64,000 nucleotides of DNA from Heloderma charlesbogerti (GCA_026122225.1 JANEZZ010002061.1:1674001-1738000); one strand, 5' to 3'. Shown: positions 12,173 through 24,080, counted from the stretch's first letter. Numbers and translations: made by a program. Notes: a model not told the origin generated them from the letters alone.

Positions 12173-12654
12173 CTGAATTCAGTGCCATTGAATAGATGAC
12201 ACTGTCCTTGCATAGATGACATTTGGGGTGGCTTGAAGTTTATCATGGGGTTATTTTCCCCATTTCCTTACTTTTCATTGTCAGCTGGGGTCACCATGCA
12301 TTAATGTGCATTTTGCAAAAGTACCAGTTTTGATTGGAGAGAGCTGTTTATTTTCTTGAAGTGGCAGTCTTCCGTTCATGTTAATATATGACATGGGCTA
12401 GTCCTAAGCTTGCTTGCTTGCTGGTTTGTTTGTTTGTTTATTTCCGTTTTGGGGTGCAGGGCCTGTTAAACATTAGGTCCTTGTTCAGTTTCCTGATTGA
12501 GCTCTCTTTCAAAGCTTTGTAAAAATAAAGAAATGGGAACTACAACTCCATTCCACTCATGCTCCGCTTGTACTAATGTAAAGAGAGCAAATATCTCTAA
12601 GTCACCATAAGTCTTAAAGCCCTGTCTTCTAAAGGAAACTAACGGCACAAACCT
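12173..12654. other. No recognised feature
   Basis: Contains a short (TTTG)n/(GCTT)n patch at 12405-12440 only. Confidence 0.45.
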
Positions 12655-12724
12655 ATCCATGCCTTCTTAGAAATAAGCCCCATAGCATTCAATGGGACTT
12701 GCTCTCAGGAAAATGGATATAGGA

Positions 12725-13195
12725 TTGCAGCCTGAGGAGCAATCCTATGGCCACTAGTTAGCAGCTGGACGGCCATAGGATATGTCGGTTTCCGAGAACT
12801 GACCTCCAAGCCCGCGCTCTGAGGTCGGTTCCCAGAAAACCAACCCCCCCCCTCCGCACTGCCCTGCAGGCAGCATGGAACGGCCCCGTGCTCCAGGCTT
12901 GGAAGAGGAGCACAGAGTGGTGAAAACGGGGCGTTCCGGGGGGCGTTCCGGGGTGGGGAAGGCATAAATGCCGGTACAAACGTCCTATGTGTCATCTGGC
13001 AGCCACTTCCCCCACACCGCCTTCTGGCGGCTAGACAGCCGAAATCGGCTGTCTAGCTGCAAATGCAGGGTGGCTGAAGCATGGAAGGGACAATCCCCTC
13101 CCTGCTTCTCCTGCCCTGCATTGGATAGGTGGTTGCCTCCAAGTACGGAGGTGACCGCCTATCCCCATAGGATTGCACCCTAAATGTGGTAGGGC
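12725..13195. repeat. H8 GC-rich repeat with inverted ends
   Basis: GAGCAATCCTATGGCCACTAG left; CTATCCCCATAGGATTGCACC right. Related to 40212-40602. GC-rich with several CpG, but no gene evidence. Confidence 0.5.
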
Positions 13196-13954
13196 TGCCC
13201 CTGGAAGTTCTTGCTGCTGGGGGAAGTGGGGTGTGTGTAACAATTGTAGATGCTTCTAGATAAGGCTTTGCCTCCTGTGTTTTCCCACCACTTCTTTTTT
13301 CTTTTTTCTTACTGTGGAAAATCCTTTATGGAAAGATGGAATAGCAGTGCAAGGCCTCCTGGGTGGTAGTGTAGCCCACTGGTATAGTTTTCTTCAAGAA
13401 TTCTGAGGAATATCCCTCAGTAAAGGTAAAGGAGTGAGCTAGGGAGCGGCCACCATTTTAGGCAGTTACCAAAATGCAGTGTGGAAGAAGCTTCCTTTCT
13501 CCTCCCTGTAAGATCTTGAACCCTTGAGACAGGGCTGTTTAACAAAGTTCCCGTGTTGCTGGATCCTGATCTGTTTTTGAGAATATTGCTAAGCAGCTGG
13601 ACTGAACTGAGTAGAGACTGTTTCCTTTCTTCAGCTAGCAGAAGAATCAAGCTTCAGAGAGAGGTGTAATTTATATTTTTGTTGTGGACTCAAGCTGAAA
13701 GACAGAACTTGGGGAGGGCTGTGCTTTGTTTTACTGTTTTGGTAATAAATGTATGGTTGTGCATATAAAATTATTACATGTACATTATTATTGTTGTTTT
13801 TTATTAAGAAATTAAAATGATATGTTAATTGTTCCTGTATAAAGCCTTTGCTGTGAGTCTCTTTAGAGACCCTGAAGAAAAGGGTTACAGAAGCGCTAGG
13901 AATCCTCTGTCTGAAAGCACTCACTATGAAAGAGTGAAGGAGTCAAAGCACGGG
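13196..13954. other. No recognised feature
   Basis: Mixed sequence with an AT-rich end at 13730-13830. Confidence 0.45.
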
Positions 13955-14288
13955 TGCAGGACCTCAAGCCTGTGGGCCAAATTCAGTCCACCCGGGGTCC
14001 CAACCCAGCCCTCCCGGGTTCTCCAAATAGTCACACATGCTTCCTCATGCCTCAATTGTTTGGTGGTTTCCCTCTATTCTAAAAGATTGAAATGCCTCTC
14101 CTAAAGCCTAGTTCCTAGCAGTAAGAGCTTTAAGCTAACATATGCTGGTATTTTGGCCACACACCCCTTTGCTTTTGGCTCTGCCCTGTTTTGCCTTGGC
14201 CCCCACCAACCACTGGAATGTGGCCTTTGAGAGCTTCTCAAAAATTGAATTTGGCCCATGGGCTGAAAGAGAGATTCAACACCCCTGA
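13955..14288. repeat. H6 repeat (MITE-like)
   Basis: CTGTGGGCCAAATTCAGTCC left; GAATTTGGCCCATGGGCTGA, GATTCAACACCCCTG right. Confidence 0.55.
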
Positions 14289-14339
14289 CTTAAAGCAATA
14301 GATTTGCTCTGGGCAGAGCCATGTTTATTTTCCTCTCTC

Positions 14340-15170
14340 TAATCTCTATCTCTGTGTGTCATAAGAACATAAGCAGAGCCCTGCTGCATCAGACCAAGGG
14401 TCCATCTAGTCCATCTTTCTGTTTACAAACCAGCTGTTGACCAGGAATTTACAAGCAGGACAACAGCACCCTCCCACCCATGTTCCCCAGAAACTGGTGT
14501 ACATAGGCTCACTGCCTCTGGTTCTGGAGGTAGCACATAGCCATCAAGACTAGTGGCCATTGATAGCCTTCTCCTCCAGGAATTTGTCCAACCCCCTTTT
14601 AAAGCCATCCAAACTGGTGGCCATCACTACATCTGGTGGTAGCAAATTCCATAGTTTGACTCTGCACTGTGTGAAGAAGCCCTTCCTTTTCTCTGTCCTG
14701 AATCTCCCACCAGTCAGCTTCATAGGATGACCCCATTGGGCTCTAGTATTATGAGAGAGGGAGAAAAATGGCTCCCTATCCACATTCTCCACACCATGCA
14801 TAATTGTGTATGCCTCTATCATGGGGCAATCTACATTACAACTTTAAACTGGTTTCAAACCTGTTTTTAGTGATTACAGCTACCAAATTCAGGAATTCTG
14901 GGAATTGTAGCTCTACGAAGAGGGGCTGCTTGGGCAGGGGACGGGGGTCTCTAGCAAAGAATTCTCAGTACCCTCATGAAACTGCAGGATCCCTTTAGAT
15001 AAACCGGTTTGAAACCAGTTTAAAGTTGTAATGTAGATTGTCTCCCCTCACCCTCCTTCTTTGCAAGCTAAACAATCCCAGCTGTTGTAACCTTCTCTCA
15101 TAGAGGAGATGCTCCAGCCCCTTGAACATTTAGTTGTCCTTTTCTGCACTTTTTCCAGCTCTACAATATC
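14340..15170 (-). mobile_element. CR1-type LINE 3' end, interrupted by a MITE
   Basis: Minus-strand frame 14822-14550 reads GGRFRTEKRKGFFTQCRVKLW, then NLLPPDVVMATSLDGFKRGLDKFLEE, the C-terminus of a CR1-like ORF2. The noncoding tail towards 14340 carries the common CTGGACTAGATGGACC-type end. The upstream part continues at 15041-15170. The element is split by a 214-bp insert (14827-15040). A homologous copy lies at 60025-60507. Confidence 0.8.
14827..15040. mobile_element. MITE with perfect 35-bp inverted ends (H7), nested in CR1
   Basis: 14827-14861 and 15006-15040 are exact inverted complements over all 35 bases (CAATCTACATTACAACTTTA... ). The CR1 sequence resumes on both sides. The interior has the GGGAATTGTAG motif common in reptilian MITEs. 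The exact outer boundary is uncertain because the flanks are G- and C-rich. Confidence 0.85.
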
Positions 15171-15206
15171 TTTTTTTTTTTTTTTTGGTGTGGTGACCAG
15201 AACTGT

Positions 15207-15233
15207 CATGAGAGAGAGAGAGAGAGAGAGAGA
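15207..15233. repeat. (GA)n microsatellite
   Basis: About 13 GA units. Confidence 0.85.
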
Positions 15234-15546
15234 ATTCATGTCCAGAGGAGGGAAGGGCTTCAAATGTTAGCTTTTTGCTTCACATACACAAATATCCAAG
15301 GTTGGCTGGCACTGCTAATATGTGCATATTTATACAAAATAAGCAAATCAGCATATCTGTGCTTATTTGAATAATTTATTTCTGAAACAGAATTGCATAG
15401 TTTGATTTTTTAGAACTCAACACACACATACACACTCACACAAGAATTTGGCTTTCTTTGGTATATTATTTCACAAGATGTAAAGTTCACTTACAGAATT
15501 CACTGCCACAAGATGGGATGATGGTGGCTTTTAAAAGGTTCAGCAG

Positions 15547-15862
15547 AGCTGGCCCTACCATTAGGCAGAATGAGGCAACAAGCTCAGGCAGCAGATGCTG
15601 GAGGGCAGCAGCGGCAGCCTCCCAGATACTTCCTTCTGTTGGCAGACAGAGCTGTGAATGCCACACAACCTGTCCTGGATCCGCTAAACTAGCCTGCTGC
15701 TTCAGGTGTTGTGTTGTACGCTATACTGTTACCAGTGGTGAAGTAAGATTCAACTCCCTCTGTTGAGGCAGAGTATGTAGTCAGCCTCTGTATGTCGTCT
15801 GGGGAGTGGGTGCTATCTTGCCTTTCTCCCCAGGCAGCAAAACGTCTTGGGCCGGCCCTGTG
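15547..15862. repeat. H5 hAT-like MITE
   Basis: AGAGCTGGCCCTACCATTAGGC left; CAAAACGTCTTGGGCCGGCCC right; reversed relative to 1157-1395. Confidence 0.68.
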
Positions 15863-15926
15863 GTTTAGGCAAATTCAGTGAGAATAAATCCATCAGCTGC
15901 TATGAACTGGTAGCTAAATGGAATGC

Positions 15927-16537
15927 TGTTTTGCCAAAGGCAGAGAGGTTATTGTTTTGCATTCAGATGCAATAAGCACACCAGTAGGTAAGAGTCAAAG
16001 AATTTATTAAGTAGCAGGCAAAAGATTACAAATGAACATGTGTGGTCTCAAAGCGAGGCTAAGCAAGATCTCACCCTCCGTTCTGCTGTTGGGAGCCCCA
16101 GTTAACGACAGCGGAGAGACTCCAGTTGGCCGACACGCAGCACCTCCATGGTCCCGGTCTGCCTCAAAGCTCAACTTGATTGCCACTGGGGATGAACTTA
16201 TATACCCCAAATCCCTTGTGCCTATGTGCCACTGTCTGCCACCTTCTTAATCAATCACACCTGTGTTGGTGGTCTGATTCTTAGTTTCACGATGTTTATG
16301 TATCCTCCCATGAGATAAGCTAAGGCAAGTGGACCACGGCCAGGGAAATCCTCCCATATCCCAAGGCTGTATCATCCCGATTCTAACCTTGAGAAACTTT
16401 AGAAAAAACATGTCCTCGGGCCAAGGAACCTGGAAGGCAAGAGTCAGGCCAAGAAGCCTAAAAGGCCTAATTCTAAGGCCTTGCAGCACATTTGGCCATG
16501 TAAGGAGCAGTTGCAGCATGTCACACCTCTCTCCTCA
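15927..16537 (-). mobile_element. LTR with adjoining polypurine tract (retrovirus-like), minus strand
   Basis: On the minus strand GAGGAGAGAGG is followed directly by TGTGACATGC and 599 bp ending ...AAACA (TG...CA ends at 16525 and 15927). TATATAAG lies near 16200 and AATAAA at 16008-16003. It resembles 37370-37992 around the poly(A) region. 16538-16756 may be internal sequence, without recognisable coding. Confidence 0.65.
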
Positions 16538-16756
16538 AGATTACAAAGGTCTTCTGGCATTTCCTCTACAAATGCTCATTCTCAGAAGAATACCTCTGGA
16601 TACCAGGTGCTTTGGACAAACAGCAATGGATTGCAACAGCCCTGTGCCATACGCATCTAACGAAAAGAATATGAGCTTTGCTCCTGCATTGTTACCATTG
16701 CACCACAAAAGGAGAGGGAAGACAACTTCTCGTTATTCCAGCCCTTTCACACTTTT

Positions 16757-16882
16757 AAGGTGCAATCCTTTGCCTATTTAGACAGAAAAAGTCCTACAAC
16801 TCCAGGCATTCCGTAGCCAGCATAGGGAATGCAGGAAGTTGTAGGGCTTTTTTCTTTCTAAACATGCATAGGATTGTGTCCC
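16757..16882. repeat. H3 palindromic element
   Basis: GGTGCAATCCTTTGCCTATT and AACATGCATAGGATTGTGTCC are inverted ends; inner arms GTCCTACAACTCC and GGAAGTTGTAGGGC. Confidence 0.7.
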
Positions 16883-17779
16883 TAGCTGTCAACAAGGCTG
16901 AATGTGAGTTGGGAAGACGTTGGTGCTAACTCCTCACCATCAAAAATGTGCATTTTACCTGCTGATCTGCTACAGTGATAGAAGAGTATGTGCTCCACAT
17001 TTCTTAACGTAAGGATGAAGAGGGCAGGAAGTGGATGCATCAGACTGCACTGTAGCAAATTATCCCATGAAGAACTTCTACAGTGCATTTAGGGTCCCTA
17101 ACATGAGGATTCCATGTTGAAGCAAGGAGTCCCTTAAAGGATACCCCCACCATCCCGCCCACAAACAACATTTTGTCTGTCTGACCTTGGCTTGCCAGAT
17201 ATCTCTGAATTGTTCTTTTTTGCATGGCAACAGTCACCTTAGAGAAGATGTGTCTCTGAGGCGGATCTCATTTTGAGAACTGTCATTCATTTTAGTCTCA
17301 GTTACTTACACTCCACGCTGGGTTTTGTTTGTCTGCTGCTTTGATATTGCAGAAAATTGGCTGTGTAAATAATATAAGTTATGTGACTGCAATTTTATAC
17401 AGAGAATCCTATACACAGGGAAGAAAGAAATCCGTGACATTTCATGTTTCCTGTATATATTTTTGTGCCCCCTCTTTGGGGGTTGTTTAGAACTTGCCAA
17501 ATAGCAGCCATAGTCCCAGCCAAACCAGTTCTGTGGGCACCATATCTGTGGTTGGCTGTTCGTTTTGTGGTTAAAATGGCAGAATTCAAGATGTATACAT
17601 CGAAGGAGCCAGGAACATAAGGCCTATTTGTGTTCCTAAACCACTGTGTGAGCTACATATGATTGATCTGGTCCTACTTGATCTATCAGGGAGATAGGGG
17701 CTGCCAGAAGATTTGGCCAAGAATGTGCTTCCTGGGGGCATCTGGTTGCCCACCGGTTGTCGATTCAGTCTGATCCAGA
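16883..17779. other. No recognised gene
   Basis: No LINE, SINE or palindrome arm identified; short frames only. Confidence 0.45.
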
Positions 17780-17897
17780 AGGCATGTCCTGCTTGTGGGT
17801 TCCTGGTCGACAGCTGGTTGGCCACTGTGTGAACAGAATGCTGGACTAGATGGACCCTTGGTTTGATCCAGCAGGGCTCTTCTGATGTTCTTATGAA
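17780..17897 (+). mobile_element. CR1-type LINE 3' end fragment
   Basis: It contains GTCCTGCTTGTGGGTTCCTGG, then CTGGACTAGATGGACCCTTGG and GATCCAGCAGGGCTCTTCTG, the same tail as 60390-60505. Confidence 0.7.
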
Positions 17898-17899
17898 TA

Positions 17900-18110
17900 T
17901 TTTATATATTTATTACATTTTTATCTTGCCTTTTCTCCAAAGAGTGCAAGGAGGCATACATGGTTCCCTGCTCTTTCATTTTATTCTAACAACAACCCAA
18001 TCAGGTAATGCTGAGAAATATTGACTGATCCAGGGTCACCCAGTGAGCTTCATGGCTAAGTGGGGATTCGAGTCGGCGGCTGTGACTCTCAAATTACTAC
18101 AATGGGCTTA
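17900..18110 (-). mobile_element. MIR/CORE-like SINE
   Basis: Reversed features: a TTTATCTTGCCTTTTCTCC tail, GATCCAGGGTCACCCAGTGA core and GGGGATTCGAGTC B-box region. Confidence 0.6.
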
Positions 18111-18892
18111 TGGCAGTGGAGTGATTTAACTCACAGACATGGGAGCTTTTTCTGGTAGGGAGAAGCTCACAGTGAATGGTAAAGACTTCTAAACTTATCT
18201 CTGCTCTCATGAGTGCTAGAAACATTCACTAGTTTGCTAGAATGGCATTCTAAGTCGGGCCTGTTTGTTGCACAGAAGTGCCACGGGTGGTTCAGATTGA
18301 CCGCTCTTACTCTAGATCTGTCAGGAGCGCCTTGGCAGCCTCTCTCAGTAGATTTCAATAGCCAACTCAAGACATAGATGAAAGGATTTCTTTTCAAAGC
18401 TTTAATCCTTTTACAACTTATTGACTCTTTCACATGCTAATCACCAGCAACTAAAGCAAGGAACAGCAGAGTGGCCTAAGATTCAAGTAGGCAGTTGATC
18501 CCCGTTTGAAAGAGAGTCACTTGAAGACCCAGAACTTATGGGCTAGGGAGAGATCCTCCCTCTTTCCCTTGGGTCCATGGGAGGCGGCCGTTGCTTGCGC
18601 ACCAAACAGGCGCTACACCTCCTTTCCGCGCCCTCCATCGCTTGTCACTCTTTGCGTCTGCGTCGAGCATCTAAGAAACCCCCCTCCCGCACTCCCTCAC
18701 TACCCGGCTCACTATCTATCTCTGGAATGCCGGCAGGAGGAATCTCTGCCAGGTGCTGAGCCTGTGAGGGATGAGCGGGCTCCTCTCCCACGGATTGCTG
18801 ATCCTTCTCAGAATCAGAACTGCTCTGGGGCTCTCTGGGCTCAGTTTCCACCTTGACAAGATCAAGGATGTAGAACTTCTTTCAGCCTGAGG
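18111..18892. other. No recognised gene; CpG-richer patch at 18580-18790
   Basis: The patch has GCGGCCG, GCGTCTGCGTCGAG and several CpG. Minus-strand frame 18851-18645 is acidic then basic (SSSDSEKDQQSVGEE ... DARRRRKE). It may belong to a retroelement leader or be chance. Confidence 0.4.
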
Positions 18893-19075
18893 GTTGAATT
18901 CAATTTCAAAGATGTTCAGGGTGGGGGCATTCTAGTGGTGGGCAGGGCTGAAGGCAAGGAGGTGGAACCAAAGGCAGAAGGGGTGGTGCCAGACATACCA
19001 AAGATACCAGCATACTGGAATGTGGAGCCATTTTGGGAAAACCACAACCCTGTAATGATGGTCCCTCCCATTGTG
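18893..19075. repeat. H6 repeat fragment
   Basis: GGGTTGAATTCAATTTCAAAG, GGTGGGCAGGGCTGAAGGCA, as in 22660-22760. Confidence 0.5.
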
Positions 19076-19094
19076 TTTTGTCATCAGGTTGGGG

Positions 19095-19830
19095 AAGCCA
19101 ACCTGATGCTCTCCAAATGTGTTGGACTGCAACTCCCATCATTCCCAGGCAGCATGACCAATAGATGGTATGCTGGCCATGTTGGCTGGGAATTGTCATG
19201 CCTCCCTCAGACTCCTCCTCTGAGGAGGAAGGGGAATAGCAAGTTCCAGTCCCAGGGGAAGGGACTAGCACAGAAGGCAACTGAGCCCCCTCTCCTCCTA
19301 TGGATGTTCCACTCCCGGCTACAGCCTCCTAGAGGATTCAGAGAACAAAGTTCCACCAACCCTAGCAGAGCAAAGGCGGCTGCGTGTGAAAGAACAACGG
19401 AGGCGAGCCTGTGTCCATTTAAGACAGAGAGGCTCCCAGAGGCCAGAGGACTGATTGCAAGCAGCTGCTTCAGAACACTGCAGTTAAAAGCAGGAAGCAG
19501 GCAGGGGAAAGGTGGCTGGGGAACAATGTCATTTTCACATGCTCGATCACATCAGCCTCACCTCAAACCTGAACCTCAGCCTTGCTTGTGTTCCCCTGTG
19601 TTTTGGACTTTGGACTGGAAAATCAACTTCTCTTTGCCATATCGCCTTGGATTTGACTGAACTGGTAAAGTTCCCCTGCTCTAACCTCCTTTCTCAGCCT
19701 TGGACTGGTTTACGACCCTGTTATCAGCCAGTGAGTTATTGCCACCAGCTGTAGTCAGCTGCCAAGGACTGACAGGAATTATGGAGTTGCACATCTGGAG
19801 GGCACCAGTTTGGGGAAGGCTGGCTTATGC
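19095..19830. repeat. H1 palindromic element, split by a solo LTR
   Basis: 19095-19193 (ATGCTCTCCAAATGTGTTGG...) and 19775-19830 (GTTGCACATCTGGAGGGCACC) are the two halves of one H1 copy. Confidence 0.65.
19194..19774. mobile_element. Solo LTR (581 bp) inserted in an H1 palindrome
   Basis: The ends are TGTCA...TGACA, flanked by the 5-bp duplication GGAAT (19189-19193 and 19775-19779). H1 sequence resumes on both sides. No internal region is present. Orientation is undecided: no AATAAA or TATA is clear on either strand. Confidence 0.75.
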
Positions 19831-20365
19831 CATAATAAATGTGTTAGTCCTCGATGTGCAACAGGACTCTTTTCTCATTGTCTTTTTGTGATCTGCAGGC
19901 ACAAAGTGACCAGCTGTATGTATAATGGGCAGAATCTTTGTCTTGAATGGGATTTGTTGTTTTTTTCATTCACTACAGACAGATTGCCAGGAAGACAAAA
20001 TGCTCCCTTGTGAGGAGTTGCCGCCTTGGGCATACTGAATGTCTCCACTCACTTCATATTTATCATGTCTTCTCTTCTGAATGCTGCTCTCTGTGAGTCA
20101 ACAATGCATTACTTTATTTCCAAGTTGCAAGTGAGCAACGTTTTTTCTTCTTCCTCTGGCCACCAGAGCTTCAGCAACTATTATGTATCTTTCCTAATTA
20201 TGCCCCATTTTTCTCACTGAAGAAAGAAAAGTGTTATTGAATGGTGAATGCCGAAAGGGAGAGGCGGTGGGGTAGGGTGTGTGCGTTCCATTTTAAAGGG
20301 CTCTGTGTGCAAATCTGTTAATAATTGCTCCCCCCTTTAAGTACTTTATACACATGCACACGCAC

Positions 20366-20650
20366 CCTTGAAGGGCTCAATGCTATGCATGGTTAGACGG
20401 AAAAAAGATCACAAAGAGGAGAAACAGGTTCTCAGAATTAAAAAAAAAAATTGCAGGGCTTCCTACAATAATTTTTTTACAGTAATTTCCCCCCCTCATT
20501 CTGAGAACCTGTTTCTCTTCTTTGTGATTTACTTTGGATGCTCGCCTCTTTCTGTTTCCTTCAGATGTGTTGGCCAGCAACTCCCCTCACCATTGGTTAT
20601 GCAGGCTAGGGCAGATGGGAAACACAGGCCAAAACATCTGGAGGGTCATA
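20366..20650. repeat. Hairpin with 33-bp arms plus H1 remnant
   Basis: 20407-20439 and 20498-20530 are inverted copies (ACAAAGAGGAGAAACAGGTT against AACCTGTTTCTCTTCTTTGT) separated by 58 bp. The start (GCTATGCATGGTTAGACGG) is H3-like and the end (CAGATGTGTTGGCCAGCAAC) is H1-like. Confidence 0.6.
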
Positions 20651-20926
20651 AGTTGCCCATCCATGCATTAAATAGAGGGAGGGGGATCACTGAGCGTGCA
20701 GCATAAAGTTTTCCTGAAGAGTGAAATGGACTGGATAAGAAACTAGCTGCAGTTTAGCAGTTAATTCCACTGAACATTATCTCTCTATTGATCCATAAGA
20801 GACTAGCAGGCAGCCCTTGGCCTAATTTCAAAAGCCTTCCACAAGTGATCAGTTCAGACCTCTGGCAACAGTAATCTGTCCCTCCCCCGGCAGCCTTCTG
20901 GGATGAAGAAGGGGAGAGACAGGGGA

Positions 20927-21204
20927 GGCTGGTGGCGCCGATGTCAGTAGGGTGGTGAATCTACTCTGGGTTTCAGACAGAACTCTAAAGGAGCTATCTA
21001 AGGTGCTGAACCTATTTTAGAGGTAGGTTTCAGCACCTTGGATAGCTCCTTTAGCGATCCGACTAGTTTTGACTGAAACCTATTGGGGGGGTGGGTGGAT
21101 TTCAGCACCTTGGATAGCTCTTTTAGAGTTCTGACTGGTTCTGATTGAAACCCAGAGCAGGTTCACCTCACTATGACATTGGAGCCACCAGCCTCCACTG
21201 GAGA
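20927..21204. repeat. H2 palindromic element with an extra arm
   Basis: GGAGGCTGGTGGCGCCGATGT left and TTGGAGCCACCAGCCTCCACT right. The arm TTCAGCACCTTGGATAGCTC occurs twice (21029 and 21100), so an arm was duplicated. Confidence 0.72.
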
Positions 21205-22059
21205 GAGAGGCGGTGCCGTGCCCAATTTGGCTCTGGCCCCACCCCCTGCTTGTATGTGACCTCCAACAGCTTATCCTGGAGGGAATTTCAGATGCACAGT
21301 AAAGTTGCCACAGAGAGTTGGGGGGTGCGAGAGGTTATATTGCAGAGATTCAACATGATCTGTCCAGGCTTTGTCTGAGTGGCCCAACCTGCCCGCCTTC
21401 CTAACAGACAAAAGTGCAGGTTGGTCTTGGCTTCACCACTGCCCTATATCCTAAAAGAGGCTATGTCCTTGCACTCAGTTTGGAGGCAAGCGTCCTATAA
21501 ATATGAATCCTAGATTTCTTCAACTGGAGTGAGCCAAGCTATGCTGCCCGGATTCCAGACTGCATTTTCTGCCAGCAGAGCCAAAAGAAGGGCTTTCTAT
21601 CTTGCATCTGCCGGCTTGGATTATGTTTCCACTGGTGCCACTTAAGATATAATCTGCCTGCCTGGTATATCAAATGGGGCAAGTTTTAGAAATTAGAACC
21701 AATAATCCCCCCTCCCCTGGTAATTTCCTGGGCTGCTGTTCATTGTGTTTGTTAATAACTCTTGGGGGGGGGGGTGTTAATTAAACTAGTGTGTATCTCA
21801 GGGCATTTTGACTGATCTTATCTCACTCCATGTTATTGTCTTGGTCGTCTCAGCCAAGGTAGTAAAAAAGTATATTCTACTCCTCTAAGGAGATTGGAAC
21901 CTGGCCGAAAAGTAACTTGGTCCCCCAGTTAGTTCTATGCCCCCTTAATACTGGAGAGTCTTACTACTCTGTAACTCTGTAGCTGGTGGCAGCCAGTGAT
22001 AGACTGGGATATGTTTTGGGTGGATTTACTGTTGGGGTAAAGCTGAAGCAGCTGGATGC
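21205..22059. other. No recognised gene
   Basis: Poly-G run at 21763-21773; otherwise featureless. Confidence 0.45.
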
Positions 22060-22510
22060 TAGGGATGTACAGATTTTGTAAAATCTGTTCTGTCTGCATT
22101 TCATGGATTGTTAGGTGCCTTTCATTCCATTGTCCACTCATTGATGGAGTTGGTCCCCGCACCCCAATTTCCTGAAATCTGCATTTGCGCAAATTTGCAT
22201 GTATGTAAATACACAAATCCCCCAAAATATGTGAATCTCCCCAGAATGCACAAATCCTCCCCAAATTTGCATTTTCATGCTTTAGTCTATGGGGGGAATG
22301 CACATTTTCAGCTGGTGTTTTTTTTAGTTTTACATATTTTTCTATGGTTAAATTTAAGTAAAATTCCAGAAAGTAAAAAAAGGTCCATAAGTCTGTGGAA
22401 TCCATGCGACTTGCAAAAAATCGGTCCTCTCTGGAATCCATGGGTCAAATTCATAGAAACCTGAACTCATTTTATTCCTTTGCAGATTTCTCCAATATCT
22501 CTACTAGATA
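22060..22510. repeat. H9 dispersed repeat
   Basis: Shares its whole length with 34925-35345: CTAGGGATGTACAGATTTTG start, GCCTTTCATTCCATTGTCC, CATTTTCATGCTTTAGTCTA, and the end CAGATTTCTCCAATATCTCT. The 168-codon minus-strand open frame here is a chance reading. Confidence 0.65.
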
Positions 22511-22559
22511 CTCATCTGATGTGGCTTACCTAGTGACCCCCAGGGTAAGGAGGGATGTA

Positions 22560-23030
22560 AAGGCTCTTCAAATGGTCCCAGGGATATCACAAAGGCATGC
22601 CTGGTGGCTGCCCCTCTCCTCTGGAAACCTCTTCCCCGGAGCAGGGGCACTGAATATATTTCAGCCCGCCAGCCAAATTCAATTTCGAAGAAGCTCTCGG
22701 GGGCCATGTTCCACTGGTGGGCAGGGCCAAAGGCAAAGGGGGTGGGGCCAAAAATACCAGCATATTTTAGCCACACCCTCTTCCCTTGGCTCCACCCCTT
22801 TCCTCCAATCACTCGTCATTTGGAGGTTTCCTGGCTTTTCTGCAGGTCTTTCCCCCATTCTTAAAGGCTGAAATGCCTCTCCTAAGGCTTAGTTACTGGC
22901 AGTCAGAGCTTTAAGCTAAAATATGCAGGTATTTTTGATATTTTGGCCCTCCCCACCACTGCAATGCAGCCCCCAAGAGCTGAAATGGAATTCAGCACCT
23001 AGACTCAAAGAGTTTCAACACGCTTGCTCT
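22560..23030. repeat. H6 repeat
   Basis: AATTCAATTTCGAAGAAGCTC, GGTGGGCAGGGCCAAAGGCA, and the end AGAGTTTCAACACGCTTGC. The interior repeats GAAATGCCTCTCCTAAGGC and GTCAGAGCTTTAAGCTAA, shared with 14090-14140. Confidence 0.55.
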
Positions 23031-23512
23031 AATAATGCACACGAAGGAAGACACAAGGCACATATGCTGGAGCATTTCCATAAAGTATAATATACTACTG
23101 GCAATACAGAGGTTTACAGTTATAAATAGAAGGCACTGTGTGCGTCGGCTGATGACCTCCTGTCATATTAAAGATAGGCATCCAGTGGTAGTGTCATGTA
23201 TTCCTCATTCGGACTGTGTGGGGGAAAGAAGAAGTAATGCACTAAATTGCATGAACAGGTTTTCAAAGTCAGACAAATCTTTAGTGTTGTCACTCAGAGG
23301 TAAAAACCCACAAAGACCCAAGCCCAGCAATTCAGCAGTGAGACATTTACAGGTTCAGGAAAAGTCATGAGCTAGAGTTACAGGTGCATCAGTGGGGTGT
23401 CACTAATAACGTAATAGCTGCTGCTCATGGCACGAACAGGAATCATGTTCTTTTAATAGTGTGTCTGGTTTAACTTAAATGGCCATACAAGTTCTATTAC
23501 CAAGCAATTTGG

Positions 23513-23625
23513 TGCCCTCCGGAGGTGTTGCACTACAACTTCCATCGCACCTAGTCATAATGCTTATTGGGATGATGGGAGCTGTAGTCCACCTGCAGAG
23601 AGCATCAGGTCATGGAAGGCTGATC
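23513..23625. repeat. H1 palindromic element
   Basis: GGTGCCCTCCGGAGGTGTTGC left arm and GGAGCTGTAGTCCACCTGCAG right arm. Confidence 0.65.
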
Positions 23626-23639
23626 TAGCTTTTTACTGC

Positions 23640-24080
23640 TAAGGATGCGCAGATCTATCAAATTCGCTTTTGTTCAGTTTGTCAGATTTCTACCATTAAG
23701 TTCATTTCATCCTGTTTCCACATCAATTTGCTGATTTTGTTTTTAAAAATTCCACATGAAAATGTGTGTACAAATTTTCAGGTACATTTCTCCCAGTATG
23801 CACTTCTTTAAAAGTACGCATTCCTCTCCCATTGTATAGAGTGATTTTGTGCAAATTTTCCCCAATATATGCATTTTGTGTACACATTTCATAATACACA
23901 CATTTTTGTGCACTTTTTTTTTAATGATGACTGCAACATTCAGAAATATGTGGATTTTGGAGCACAACCATGTTCGTTTGTGAATAAGTCCAGGGAGTAC
24001 GAATTAGTACGAATAAGTTTGTATCAAAATGCAAATCGAATGAAATTCGCGCTGATGCCTACTTACGCCTATAAAAAGCC
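23640..24080. repeat. AT-rich dispersed repeat
   Basis: Repeated short motifs such as CAAATTTTCCCCAATATATG and ACATTTCATAATACACACAT; similar low-complexity blocks at 36370-36620 and 60905-61290. Confidence 0.45.

Noticed and set aside
18935..19660. 241-codon plus-strand frame
   Set aside because: It crosses the H6, H1 and solo LTR boundaries, so it cannot be one ancestral coding sequence.
21935..22441. 168-codon minus-strand open frame
   Set aside because: It lies wholly inside dispersed repeat H9, which recurs at 34925-35345 where the frame is broken.
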